From: Chitinophagaceae bacterium UBA2375
Lineage (GTDB): Bacteria; Bacteroidota; Bacteroidia; Chitinophagales; Chitinophagaceae
Reading direction: 5' to 3'
Length of the DNA stretch: 47,612 bases
Assembly (NCBI GenBank): GCA_002343985.1
Contig: DDTB01000019.1
Span: 1-47,612 of the forward strand
Made by a program: the position numbers and the translations under genes
Shown: positions 27,502 to 36,766 of the stretch, piece by piece
Position numbering within the stretch: the stretch's first letter is position 1
Layout of the letters: each line of letters begins with the position of its first letter
Notes under the pieces: model-generated
Told to the model about the DNA's origin: nothing
Databases searched by the model: none
Seen by the model: the letters and a program-made list of their open reading frames with translations, nothing else

Positions 27502-28014
27502 TCATTCAAACCGGAAGCCATCCAAAAACAGGTTGACTTTTGTTTCCGGCAGCGCCCGCGGGCTGAACGCGTGTAACACGGCAATAATCCTGCCGTTTGT
27601 CCAACCCTTAACCTTCCAATTATTTCTTTTATCATCTTCCCAATAATCCAGCACCCCGCGTGTTTGTTCATTTTGTTGCAGGCGATGGCCCTTCCCATAT
27701 CCAACGGAAGACTTGATTTGGTAAGCCGTTTTCAGGTAATCCATATACTGTACCAATACATTTTCCGCCACGGCCAGATCACTCACCGGGCCAGAGAGTT
27801 TCACACATAACAATCCGTACGCAATGCTGTCGCCCACAATACATTCCGACTGGTAAATGGCAGAGGAGTCGGGGCTGTAACTAATCTGAAACTGCCCGGG
27901 ATCGCAATAGAAATAGGCTGAGCATCCGGTTTGTGCTATGGGATATTTTTTGATTGGTTGCGCGCCGGCTATTTGCAGCAGGCATACGCATACTGAGAGC
28001 AGGAGTGTTTTCAT
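27502..28014 (-). CDS. small secreted protein of unknown function
   Basis: The 170-residue protein has a clear signal peptide (ending QIAGAQ, residue 19), then an alpha/beta-looking sequence with four cysteines in the N-terminal half of the mature protein (GCSAYFYC and SECI...LLC), compatible with two disulfides. I do not recognise the family. ATG 28014 gives the signal peptide; the frame runs upstream to 28101 through the neighbouring terminator, which argues against the longer form. It lies between the PUL sigma gene (own transcript) and ompA, downstream of the latter's terminator. Confidence 0.7.
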   Translation of the reverse strand: MKTLLLSVCVCLLQIAGAQPIKKYPIAQTGCSAYFYCDPGQFQISYSPDSSAIYQSECIVGDSIAYGLLCVKLSGPVSDLAVAENVLVQYMDYLKTAYQIKSSVGYGKGHRLQQNEQTRGVLDYWEDDKRNNWKVKGWTNGRIIAVLHAFSPRALPETKVNLFLDGFRFE

Positions 28015-28066
28015 AAACCGCAGGTTCGTTTTGGAGCAGTAAGGTATGCATTCTGCTGAAACTTGT

Positions 28067-28098
28067 AAAAAAATAGGGCCACCCTTCCGGGCAGCCCT
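28067..28098 (-). terminator. rho-independent terminator of the OmpA-like gene
   Basis: Ten-base-pair stem (AGGGCTGCCC with GGGTGGCCCT on the minus strand, two G-U pairs) closed by a GGAA (GNRA) tetraloop and followed by ATTTTTTT. It lies 27 bases after the ompA-like stop. Confidence 0.9.
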
Positions 28099-28124
28099 CA
28101 TTACATTTTCATAGGTAAGTATGT

Positions 28125-28997
28125 TTATCCCTGCTTTTTGGGTTCCAGCAACTGGAAGAACTGGTCGAGTTTGGGGAGGATTACAATGCGCGTACGGCGG
28201 TTTTGTGCCTTGCCTTCCGCGGTAGCATTGTCGGCTACCGGATGATATTCGCCACGGCCGGCGGCAGACATCTTCATGGGGTCTAAACCATAATCCTTCT
28301 GCAATAAACGTACCACAGAAGTCGCGCGCTTCACGCTGAGGTCCCAGTTGTCGAGCAATACGGCATTGCCTTTGTACTGCACATTATCGGTATGGCCTTC
28401 CACCATGAATTCGATATCCGGCTGGTTCTTCAGTACTTTGGCCACTTTGCCCAGCACTTCCTTGGCTTTGGATGTAACTTCATAACGCCCGCTGCTGAAG
28501 AGGAGTTTATCAGATATATCTATATAAACAACACCCTTATCTACCTTAATATTAATATCCTCATCATCCATATTGCCGATGGCGCCTTTTAGGTTCATCA
28601 CCAATGCCATATTGAGTGAATCCTTATAGGCCATCTGTTGTTGCAGGGTTTGGATATACGCGTCCTTAGCTCCGATATTTTGCAGGGATTGCCTGATACT
28701 TTCCGCTTGTTGCTTGGATAACACTGACAGGTTTTCCAACTGGCTTAGTGCCTGCGTGTAATTCTGCTTCACGAATTCCATTTCCTTGTTCAGGTTGCGG
28801 ACTTTAGCCTCCAGGTCTTCCTTATCTTTTCGCAAAGCAGCGGACTGGCTGTTGCAATCATTCAGATTGGACTCCAGCGTTTGGTAACGAACCTGCAGGC
28901 CCTGGTAATCTTCCTGTGATTTCTTGAATTTTTTGCTGCTCACGCAGGAGGAGAGCAGGAAAATGGACATTGCCGACATTAGGGTCAATCGAATCAT
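28125..28997 (-). CDS. OmpA-family peptidoglycan-binding lipoprotein with coiled coil
   Basis: The 290-residue protein has a lipoprotein signal (LLSSC, cysteine at 18), a long coiled coil (about 25-125, repeated K/Q/L/E heptads) and a C-terminal OmpA domain with the peptidoglycan-binding signature EGHTDNVQY, NWDLSVKRATSVV and NRRTRIVI. It probably tethers the outer membrane to the cell wall. ATG 28997 places the lipobox; a TACCTTTG promoter box lies 57-64 bases upstream. It is monocistronic, with its own terminator. Confidence 0.93.
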   Translation of the reverse strand: MIRLTLMSAMSIFLLSSCVSSKKFKKSQEDYQGLQVRYQTLESNLNDCNSQSAALRKDKEDLEAKVRNLNKEMEFVKQNYTQALSQLENLSVLSKQQAESIRQSLQNIGAKDAYIQTLQQQMAYKDSLNMALVMNLKGAIGNMDDEDINIKVDKGVVYIDISDKLLFSSGRYEVTSKAKEVLGKVAKVLKNQPDIEFMVEGHTDNVQYKGNAVLLDNWDLSVKRATSVVRLLQKDYGLDPMKMSAAGRGEYHPVADNATAEGKAQNRRTRIVILPKLDQFFQLLEPKKQG

Positions 28998-29302
28998 ACA
29001 TATTAGTTTTTGCGTTGAACAATGCGGCTTTTCAAATAGGACGGATGATGCTGCAAAGGTAGTTTGAACTAATCCGAACCCTTTTAAGATATTGTTAATC
29101 TTATAGTTAGCATTTTGATATGTATCCCGGGGGCTTCCCATCCCCAAATATTTCACCATACCATAATGATGTGATATGAAATGCTATATCAAAAAAATCA
29201 TTATCTTGTTTGAGGAAACATGATCCACCCGGTTATGGCTTCCCACCTCTCCAACCTCGACCAGGATCCAGTCCCCTCAATTTTTTTAAACAAAAACTGT
29301 TT
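28998..29302. promoter_or_regulatory. divergent promoter region between the OmpA-like and protease genes
   Basis: A 305-base gap. On the minus strand TACCTTTG (29054-29061) is an exact -7 box for the OmpA-like gene, giving a leader of about 50 bases; a good -33 partner was not found. No clear -7 box was found for the plus-strand protease, although the stretch 29190-29215 is AT-rich. No other gene or repeat is seen. Confidence 0.5.
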
Positions 29303-32300
29303 ATGAACATGACAACACATGGCATCCGGCCATTGCTGCGCCGGCTTATCCCTTTCCAATTTGTTCAGGTTTTGCTGTTTGCCTTGCTGGGTATATTATG
29401 CTCAGTGATGCAGGTACAAGGCCAGACACCATCTTCCAAACTCAACGGACAAGCCAGTTGGGGAAGCGGGCCTGATAAAAATTTATCGGATATGCCCGTG
29501 GCTGAAATCAGGGACGTATTCGCCGCTAACGCGGTTAGTATCCAGGACATGGAGGAGAGGGCTAAATATGTAAAATATATGCCCGGCCAACTGGTGATGG
29601 CCATTCAACTCAATACCCCAAAAAGTTTGGCAAGAAAAACTTTACTGGGGATGGATTGGTCACCCTATTTTGGCGGACGATCCGCGTTACCGATCGCGCA
29701 TCTGTTGTCGGTTGATAAAGGTGCCGGCAGTGTAAGCCTGGTGCATTTTCAACTGCCCGATGGCATGGACGTGTTTGATGCCATGAAAAAATTAGCCGGC
29801 AAGGCTGGTGTACTTTGGAGTTCACCAAACTTTTTATATGAAGGTGATCCGCGTGATTTAACGCCAAACGATCCGCAATATGGTAGTCAATACCACCACC
29901 CCCTGATGAAAAACAACCTGGCCTGGGATATCACGCAGGGCGAGGGTGTAATTGTGGCAGTGACCGATGATGGTGTGGAGCTCACGCACAGTGATCTGTC
30001 TGCTAATATCTGGGTGAATGGTGGAGAAATCCCGGGAGATAATATTGATAATGACGGGAATGGTTATGTTGACGATGTCAACGGATGGGATTTTTATAAC
30101 AACAACAATAACCCTAACCCGAATACTACCGGAGACTCACATGGCACGCATGTGGGCGGTATCATCGGGGCGCGCACAGGAAATAATATTGGTGTTGCCG
30201 GTACGGCAGGCCTGAGTACCATTATGCCTTTGCAGTTTTATGGAACCACTGCAGGAAGCTGGACGGCCGCCATCATCAATGCATCGTATGTGTACGCGGT
30301 AAATAATGGCGCTAAAATTGTGAGCACCAGTTATAATATTGATGGATTTGCCAACGACCCCGTGGTCATTGCAGGGATGCAATATGTGATTGATAATAAC
30401 CGCCTGCACTTTAATTCGGCGGGAAATAACAATCAATTAAATCCGCCCAGGCAGGTAGTTACACAGAGTTTATTTGTGGCCAGCACCACCAACACCGACG
30501 CTAAAAGCAGTTTCAGCAATTATGGAACGGGTATCGATGTATCTGCGCCTGGTTCAAGCATTTTATCTACCGTTGTAGGTAATGCCTATGAAAATTATTC
30601 GGGAACGAGTATGGCAACACCCAATGCAGCCGCGGTTGCAGCATTGATCTGGGCAGCCAACCCTGGATGGACCAACTACCAGGTAGCCGCACAATTGCTG
30701 GCTACAGCCGATAATATTGATGCGGCGAACCCAACATTCATTGGTTTGCTTGGATCAGGCCGTGTAAACTCCTATGCGGCGCTGACCACAACCCTTGCCG
30801 CGCCTAAAATAAAATCCATTACAGGATTGCCTGCTGAAAGCAGCATCACCGATGGCGTGGGCTTAACGGGTTTTACCGTTTCCTTTAACCAGGTGATGGA
30901 CCCGGTCAGTGTCAACAACTTATCAAATTATGAACTGCGCAACGCCGGGCCCAATAATAGTTTTGGCGATGGCGATGACATCCTCATCCCCATCAGCACA
31001 ACACAAACATATCGTGTTGGAACAAACTCCATGGCATTTAGTTTTGGCAGCGCGCTGAGTTGCGGTTCATATCGTTTTACTATGAGCTCCGGAGGATTGA
31101 AAAATCCGTTTAATACCGGGCTTGACGGCGATGGCAATGGAACCGGCGGCGACGCTTTTGTTCGCAACTTCGCAATAGGTACACAGGCTTATGTTGATGC
31201 CGACGGAGATGGCTATGGTACAGGTGCACCAACATTTATTCCCAACTGCTCACTACCGGCAAATTACGCGGCAGTAGGTGGGGACTGCGATGATGGCAAC
31301 GCCAATATCAACCCGGGAGAAACAGAAATTTGCGGAAACAGTATTGATGAAAATTGCGATGGCTTAATTGATTTCATTGCAGGCCCGCTGAGTACGCCTG
31401 TATTGTTTTCCAATGCGGGTGCCATAACTGTACCAGGTACCGGAAACGGAGCTACTACAGGCGCACCGGCCAACCCATATCCCTCCGGTATTTCAGTTTC
31501 CGGTTTAACGGGAACTATTGGTAAACTGGTGGTTCGTTTAAACCAATTCAGTCATACCTGGCCACAGGATGTGGATGTATTGCTGGTGGGCCCGGGCGGA
31601 CAAAAAATGCAGATCCTCTCAGATATTGGTAGCGGTAACGACGCCTTCAATGTAAACCTGGTATTGGATGATGCGGCGGCAGACCATATCGCTGGAAGCG
31701 GTTCTGTGGTTTCCGGTACCTATAAGCCTTCAAGCCATGGCGCGGGTGCCGACCCATACCCAAGCCCTGCACCCGCTGGACCGCATAACATAGCCGGTCC
31801 TGTTGGAACAGCCACATTTACTTCAGTATTTGGAGGAACAGATCCAAACGGTACTTGGAACCTGTATGTTGTGGACGACGCGAGTGGTGATGTAGGTTCA
31901 TTTGGTGCAGGATGGAGCCTCGAAATCAGCACATTCAGCAACTTATGCGAAGGTTTATCTGAGCCTACATATACTGTTAACCAACCTACCTGTGCTATCC
32001 CAACCGGCATCATCACGGTGACGGCCCCGGTACAACCCGGTTATACATACAGCATTGGTTCGGGCTTCCAGAATGACCCCGTATTCAACAATGTAGCACC
32101 CGGCACATACCAGTTGATTGTGCGGAATGCATCCAACCAGGATTCCCCTCCGGCCACCGTTGTGGTAAACCCTCAACCCACCACACCGCAAATACCTGGA
32201 CCGGTGGTTGGCGAAGACAATGTTTGTGCGTATATCGGCACATCCACTCAACTCACGTATAGTGTACCACAAGATCCGGAAGCAACAAGCTATAACTGGA

Positions 32301-33586
32301 TTGTTCCACCGACTGTAACATTGGTGAGCGGTCAAGGCACGAACAGCATAACGGTAACGGTTAACAGCAATTTCCTCTCGAGCGCCAACCGTATGTTCAG
32401 GGTTACGGCCACATCCGCCTGCGGCACAAGCGCAGAACGTTTACACTGGCTCTTAGCGCAATTGCCCACCACACCTGCAGCCATCCAGGCTTCCAGTACC
32501 AATGTTTGCCCGAGCATCGGATCCGGCGTGCCCATTACATATACCATTCCAAAAGTAGCCGCCGCGCAATCATATATCTGGACCGCGCAAAACGGGACCA
32601 CCATCGTCTCGCATCCTAATGGCAGCGGCCCGAATGATACAACAATTTCTGTTGTATTCTTAGCAGGATTCAGCACAAGCGCGATCACGGTGCAGGCGGT
32701 GAACGATTGCGGCGTAAGTGGTATCCGCAGCCTGACGGTAACCCGCACAAACCCTGGCACACCAAGCCTGATCAGCGGGCCCACCAATGTGTGCGCGCAC
32801 ATCAACCCCGGTGGTACGGCAGCCAATTATACAGTGCCACAGCATAGCGCCGTCAGCACGTATACCTGGACGGTTCCCGCCGGCTCAACCGGTTTAACCG
32901 GACAAGGCAGCAACAATATCCTCTTCACGTATCCCGCTGGGTTCACATCCGGCTCAGTGAGTGTGATTGCCTCAAACGGTTGCGGCAGCAGCCTTCCGCG
33001 GACATTACAGGTTACCAGGTTGAACCCGGGAAGTGCCGGCCCCATTGATGTGATACAAACTGGCTTATGCCCGAACCGTACATTCACATACACAGTGGCA
33101 TCCATGCCCAGCAATGCAAGTTCGATTAACTGGACGGTGCCTGTTGGTGGCAGCATCCTGTCAGGCCAAGGCAGCACCAGTATCACTGTATCATACAGCA
33201 TTGACGCGATTGCAGGACAGGTTACCGCGACTCCTCAAAACAATTGCGGAAACGGAAGCACACGTACCGTGGAAGTGAAACTTCCGGCATGCCCCCCGGG
33301 ATTCAGCGGCACGGGCGCCAAAGGAAATCAAACAGCATCCGAAAACCTTTCCGTGCAATTATATCCTAACCCAAGCCATAGCAGGGTAAATATGATGGTG
33401 ACATCGCAGCAGATGAACATGCAGGTAACGGCAAGGATATTGGATTTGCAGGGAAGGGAATTGAAGAGGATGGTATTGATGCCACAGCAACTGATCAGCT
33501 TTGGCGATAACCTGAAACCCGGCACATATATGATTGAAGTGTTGCAGGGCAACCAACGCCAGGTTCAAAAGTTGATCCGTTTGTAA
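29303..33586 (+). CDS. secreted subtilisin-like (S8) protease, multidomain, T9SS cargo
   Basis: The 1427-residue protein has, in order: a signal peptide, a propeptide-like segment (about 60-185), an S8 peptidase domain with D222 (VTDDG), H280 (HGTHVGG), oxyanion N375 and S436 (GTSMATP), a MopE-type calcium/metal motif rich in D and N (DADGDGYG...GGDCDD...ENCDGLID), a proprotein-convertase P domain (LVVRLNQFSHTWPQDVDVLLVGP), four or so PKD/Ig-like repeats of about 95 residues (recurring SxGPTNVCA-type and GQGSNSI-type starts), and a C-terminal type A T9SS sorting domain (LYPNPS...GTYMIEV). It would be exported by type IX secretion and bound to the surface or released. ATG 29303 fits the signal peptide; the codons before it do not. 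A strong terminator follows. Confidence 0.93.
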   Translation: MNMTTHGIRPLLRRLIPFQFVQVLLFALLGILCSVMQVQGQTPSSKLNGQASWGSGPDKNLSDMPVAEIRDVFAANAVSIQDMEERAKYVKYMPGQLVMAIQLNTPKSLARKTLLGMDWSPYFGGRSALPIAHLLSVDKGAGSVSLVHFQLPDGMDVFDAMKKLAGKAGVLWSSPNFLYEGDPRDLTPNDPQYGSQYHHPLMKNNLAWDITQGEGVIVAVTDDGVELTHSDLSANIWVNGGEIPGDNIDNDGNGYVDDVNGWDFYNNNNNPNPNTTGDSHGTHVGGIIGARTGNNIGVAGTAGLSTIMPLQFYGTTAGSWTAAIINASYVYAVNNGAKIVSTSYNIDGFANDPVVIAGMQYVIDNNRLHFNSAGNNNQLNPPRQVVTQSLFVASTTNTDAKSSFSNYGTGIDVSAPGSSILSTVVGNAYENYSGTSMATPNAAAVAALIWAANPGWTNYQVAAQLLATADNIDAANPTFIGLLGSGRVNSYAALTTTLAAPKIKSITGLPAESSITDGVGLTGFTVSFNQVMDPVSVNNLSNYELRNAGPNNSFGDGDDILIPISTTQTYRVGTNSMAFSFGSALSCGSYRFTMSSGGLKNPFNTGLDGDGNGTGGDAFVRNFAIGTQAYVDADGDGYGTGAPTFIPNCSLPANYAAVGGDCDDGNANINPGETEICGNSIDENCDGLIDFIAGPLSTPVLFSNAGAITVPGTGNGATTGAPANPYPSGISVSGLTGTIGKLVVRLNQFSHTWPQDVDVLLVGPGGQKMQILSDIGSGNDAFNVNLVLDDAAADHIAGSGSVVSGTYKPSSHGAGADPYPSPAPAGPHNIAGPVGTATFTSVFGGTDPNGTWNLYVVDDASGDVGSFGAGWSLEISTFSNLCEGLSEPTYTVNQPTCAIPTGIITVTAPVQPGYTYSIGSGFQNDPVFNNVAPGTYQLIVRNASNQDSPPATVVVNPQPTTPQIPGPVVGEDNVCAYIGTSTQLTYSVPQDPEATSYNWIVPPTVTLVSGQGTNSITVTVNSNFLSSANRMFRVTATSACGTSAERLHWLLAQLPTTPAAIQASSTNVCPSIGSGVPITYTIPKVAAAQSYIWTAQNGTTIVSHPNGSGPNDTTISVVFLAGFSTSAITVQAVNDCGVSGIRSLTVTRTNPGTPSLISGPTNVCAHINPGGTAANYTVPQHSAVSTYTWTVPAGSTGLTGQGSNNILFTYPAGFTSGSVSVIASNGCGSSLPRTLQVTRLNPGSAGPIDVIQTGLCPNRTFTYTVASMPSNASSINWTVPVGGSILSGQGSTSITVSYSIDAIAGQVTATPQNNCGNGSTRTVEVKLPACPPGFSGTGAKGNQTASENLSVQLYPNPSHSRVNMMVTSQQMNMQVTARILDLQGRELKRMVLMPQQLISFGDNLKPGTYMIEVLQGNQRQVQKLIRL

Positions 33587-33612
33587 ACATAGGCTTTGTT
33601 AGTATTAATGAT

Positions 33613-33646
33613 AAATCCCTGCCGGTTTCGGCGGGGATTTTTTTTT
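33613..33646 (+). terminator. rho-independent terminator of the S8 protease gene
   Basis: Stem AAATCCCTGCC with GGCGGGGATTT (one T-G pair), loop of about six bases, followed by a run of T. It lies 27 bases after the stop codon. Confidence 0.92.
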
Positions 33647-33820
33647 GCATGATGCATAAGGTTGAAGAAATTGAATGCCATCCTGATCCATCGCCCGATA
33701 TCCGTCATTCATCCGGAAATAATGAACGGCAGGCCTGATAATTTTCTGCTAACTTGTTGAAAAACGGATATTGCAGCTTATTGATGGAAACCAAAAGACC
33801 TTAGGTTGTGATTTCATAAT

Positions 33821-34906
33821 ATGGCAACGGCAAACACATATCTGGAAAAAATAAGCAGGAATAAACATGTGTGGATACCGCTGAGCGGGTTTATCAGTTT
33901 TCTTTTATTGTTAAACCTGATTTTTTTTGTGAATACCGGTGGCTTATACTTGTCAAGTATCATCCACTGGAATGAGTTGCTGCGCGAAGGATGGTTACCC
34001 ACCATCCAGATGACGTCTGTGATTTATTTTGTGTATTATTCTGTTAAATGGTTTGACCGGAAATACTCCGACAAAGGTTTCTCGGTTTCCCGGTATGTAT
34101 TTGAGCTGGCCTGGGTCATTGCAGGTGGATTCATCATCAACCGGGTATTTCATTTCCTGTTCATACAATGGATCGTAGTGCCCGAAGATGATATGGAATT
34201 ACTTCGTCAAAAATTACGGAACCTCCTGATCCTTTCGCAAACCATCGTGGTTGTTGTTTATGGCATGATGACTTCATACAGGATTTATAAGAACCTGCAA
34301 CAAAAGCAGGTGGAGGTTCTCAAAATGCAACGCGAACTCGCGCAATCGCAGTTTGATACATTGAAAAACCAGTTAAACCCACATTTTCTGTTCAATAGCC
34401 TGAGCACGCTTGGTTCATTAGTGTATGCAGACGCCGATAAGGCGGAAACATTTATTGAGAAGTTGTCAAAAACATACCGCTACCTGCTCGACCAGCGCGA
34501 GAAAGACGCCGTCAGGCTGGAGGAGGAGCTGCAATTCCTGGAGCATGTCAAATACCTTATTCAGCAACGATATGGATCAAAAGTTGAATGGCAAATCCAT
34601 ATTAAACAATCTGCGGATGTACTGTATATCATTCCGCACAGTTTATTGATTGTTTTGGAATACATCCTTGGCACTTGCAGCATGTCGGCTCAGAAACCAC
34701 TTCGCATCAACATTGAATTGAACGGCAGGTTTATGCTGGTGCGCTATAGCCTGCAGCAAAAGCCATTGTCGGCCCGGCACCTTGAAGAGCAATTCAATAA
34801 CCTGGTACAGCGATATACTGACCTGGGATTGACAATAGTTCAACAAACAGATGAAATCAACGAACTCAATATCATACGGATACCCTTAGTATCAACACAT
34901 GATTAA
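33821..34906 (+). CDS. LytS-type sensor histidine kinase with degenerate ATP-binding domain
   Basis: The 361-residue protein has four predicted membrane helices (about 18-40, 62-80, 95-120, 133-152), a short coiled linker and the His_kinase (LytS/YehU) domain with the phospho-acceptor H188 in NPHFLFNS. The ATPase half is eroded: where the family has VENAxKHN it reads VLEYILGTCS (no N-box asparagines), no D-box is visible, and the G-box GIGL is replaced by DLGL. It likely cannot bind ATP and would depend on the next gene's kinase for phosphorylation. It overlaps that gene by eight bases, implying translational coupling. Confidence 0.88.
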   Translation: MATANTYLEKISRNKHVWIPLSGFISFLLLLNLIFFVNTGGLYLSSIIHWNELLREGWLPTIQMTSVIYFVYYSVKWFDRKYSDKGFSVSRYVFELAWVIAGGFIINRVFHFLFIQWIVVPEDDMELLRQKLRNLLILSQTIVVVVYGMMTSYRIYKNLQQKQVEVLKMQRELAQSQFDTLKNQLNPHFLFNSLSTLGSLVYADADKAETFIEKLSKTYRYLLDQREKDAVRLEEELQFLEHVKYLIQQRYGSKVEWQIHIKQSADVLYIIPHSLLIVLEYILGTCSMSAQKPLRINIELNGRFMLVRYSLQQKPLSARHLEEQFNNLVQRYTDLGLTIVQQTDEINELNIIRIPLVSTHD

Positions 34907-35963
34907 ACAAGGTTTCACATATCAACAAAAATTGCCTGTTGTAAAGCTGACCTTTGTGCTGATTGCGATTTCCAGCATCATGTTCCCGTCAATTTACGCG
35001 CTTATTTCAGGGAAACAGGGCATACTATCATTGTCGGCCGATATCCTGATCACCTTTATGGTTCAGGCAATACTGGCTTTCCTGATATATTCGGTGGTAA
35101 AGGTTTTCAATGCCATGTTATTTCCCGAAATCAATCGTTGGTGGCGGTATTTCCCGGAATTGCTCGTCATCTTATTCATCAGTTACCTGTTTTTACATTA
35201 TTTACATGTGGCTATCCGGGACGAACAATATCAGATGTCGCCGGAAAATGAATCCATTGACTACAGGTTATACATCAGCATCAACCTCGTTGGGTCTGGA
35301 TTTATTTACATGCTGGTTACTTCTTTTAACCTGTATCAACTGATGATTGAAAAAACCGCGCAAGCCGAAAAATTACAAAAGGAGTATGCGCATGTTCGCT
35401 TGCAGGCATTGAAGAGCCAGGTGAACCCACATTTTTTATTTAACAGCCTGAGTGTGCTTAGTTCGCTGGTGCATGTAAGCCCTGATTTATCTGAAAAATT
35501 CATAGTGCAGCTGTCAAAAGCGTACCGGTATATCCTGGAACAAAAAGACTCGGGACTGGTGAGCCTGAAATCGGAACTTGAGTTTTTGGATGCCTATTTT
35601 TTCCTGATGGAAATACGGTTTGACAATAAAATTGTCCTGGAAAAACAGGAAAAACCGGATTCCGAAGAATGGATGCTGCCGCCGCTGACCTTGCAACTGC
35701 TTGTGGAAAACGCCTTAAAGCACAACCGTATGTCGAGCGCGGAGCCATTGTGGATATCCATTCAATACCAGGGCGACCGAATGACTGTCAGGAACAACCT
35801 GAACAAAAGGGATGAATCGGTTGCGTCAACAGGTATTGGATTAGACAATATCCAAAAAAGGCTATCCTTTGTAACGGATAAGCCAATGATCGTTAAAGCC
35901 GACGAACATTATTTTGAAGTGAGCATACCATTAACCAGGAAAATAACTGAACACATATCATGA
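34899..35963 (+). CDS. LytS-type sensor histidine kinase (intact)
   Basis: The 354-residue paralogue of the preceding gene has four predicted membrane helices, linker coiled coil, phospho-acceptor H178 in NPHFLFNS, and an intact ATP site: VENALKHN (N271, N276) and GIGLDN at 312-317. No extracytoplasmic ligand domain is recognisable, so the signal is unknown; membrane stress or a small hydrophobic ligand would fit but is guesswork. Its stop overlaps the ATG of the response regulator by four bases (ATGA). It likely forms a heterodimer with the degenerate neighbour. Confidence 0.92.
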   Translation: MIKQGFTYQQKLPVVKLTFVLIAISSIMFPSIYALISGKQGILSLSADILITFMVQAILAFLIYSVVKVFNAMLFPEINRWWRYFPELLVILFISYLFLHYLHVAIRDEQYQMSPENESIDYRLYISINLVGSGFIYMLVTSFNLYQLMIEKTAQAEKLQKEYAHVRLQALKSQVNPHFLFNSLSVLSSLVHVSPDLSEKFIVQLSKAYRYILEQKDSGLVSLKSELEFLDAYFFLMEIRFDNKIVLEKQEKPDSEEWMLPPLTLQLLVENALKHNRMSSAEPLWISIQYQGDRMTVRNNLNKRDESVASTGIGLDNIQKRLSFVTDKPMIVKADEHYFEVSIPLTRKITEHIS

Positions 35964-36718
35964 AAGCTTTAATCATAGAAGACGAAATGCTTACGGCACA
36001 GCGGCTGGAAGCCATGCTGAAAAAGTATGAACCGGGTATGGAAGTATTGGCGGTGCTTCCATCGGTTTCAGCATCGATACAGTGGTTTACATCCAATCCT
36101 GACCCTGACCTGGTGTTCATGGATATTCACCTCGAAGACGGGCAAAGCTTTGCCATTTTTGAAAAAATCAATCTTGATGTGCCGGTGATATTTACCACGG
36201 CTTATGATGAATACATGATCAAGGCGTTTAAAGTAAACAGCGTTGATTATTTAATGAAGCCCGTGAACTATGAAGAACTGGTGGCCGCCATTGATAAATT
36301 CAAAAGATTGCGGAAGCAGGATGCGCCCGGCAGTCAGATGGACGCTTTGATGCAATCCATACAACCCAAAGAACAGGAATATAAATCGAGGTTCCTGATA
36401 TCGATCGGGTCGAAACTGAAAGCCATTGAAACAGATGATATCCAGTATTTCTACAGTGCGGAAAAGCTCAGTTTCCTGGTTACCAAAGACAACCAGCGAT
36501 TCCCGGTTGATTACAGCCTCGACAAGCTGAATGTATTGCTGGACCCAAAGGATTTTTTCCGGATCAACCGCCAGATGATGGTCAGGCTGTCTGCCATAGA
36601 ACATATTCATGTATTCCCGAAAGGCCGGCTTAAGCTGGACCTTCAGCCTGTGATGAAAGATGAAGTGCTGGTGAGCCTGGACAAGGTCACTGCTTTTAAA
36701 GAGTGGCTGGGCAAATAA
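35960..36718 (+). CDS. LytTR-family response regulator
   Basis: The 252-residue protein has a receiver domain with acidic pocket E7/D8, phospho-acceptor D55 (FMDIHLED), T80 and K100 (YLMKPV), then a LytTR DNA-binding domain (about 140-250, IGSKLKAIETDDIQYFYSAEKLSFLVT, FFRINRQMMVRLSAI). It is translationally coupled to the kinases upstream through an ATGA overlap, so the three genes form one signalling unit. Targets are unknown; no obvious pair of LytTR boxes was found nearby. Confidence 0.95.
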   Translation: MKALIIEDEMLTAQRLEAMLKKYEPGMEVLAVLPSVSASIQWFTSNPDPDLVFMDIHLEDGQSFAIFEKINLDVPVIFTTAYDEYMIKAFKVNSVDYLMKPVNYEELVAAIDKFKRLRKQDAPGSQMDALMQSIQPKEQEYKSRFLISIGSKLKAIETDDIQYFYSAEKLSFLVTKDNQRFPVDYSLDKLNVLLDPKDFFRINRQMMVRLSAIEHIHVFPKGRLKLDLQPVMKDEVLVSLDKVTAFKEWLGK

Positions 36719-36766
36719 AATGTGATGGTTGATATTACACAATTATTCATGTTAAAAATGTAAACC

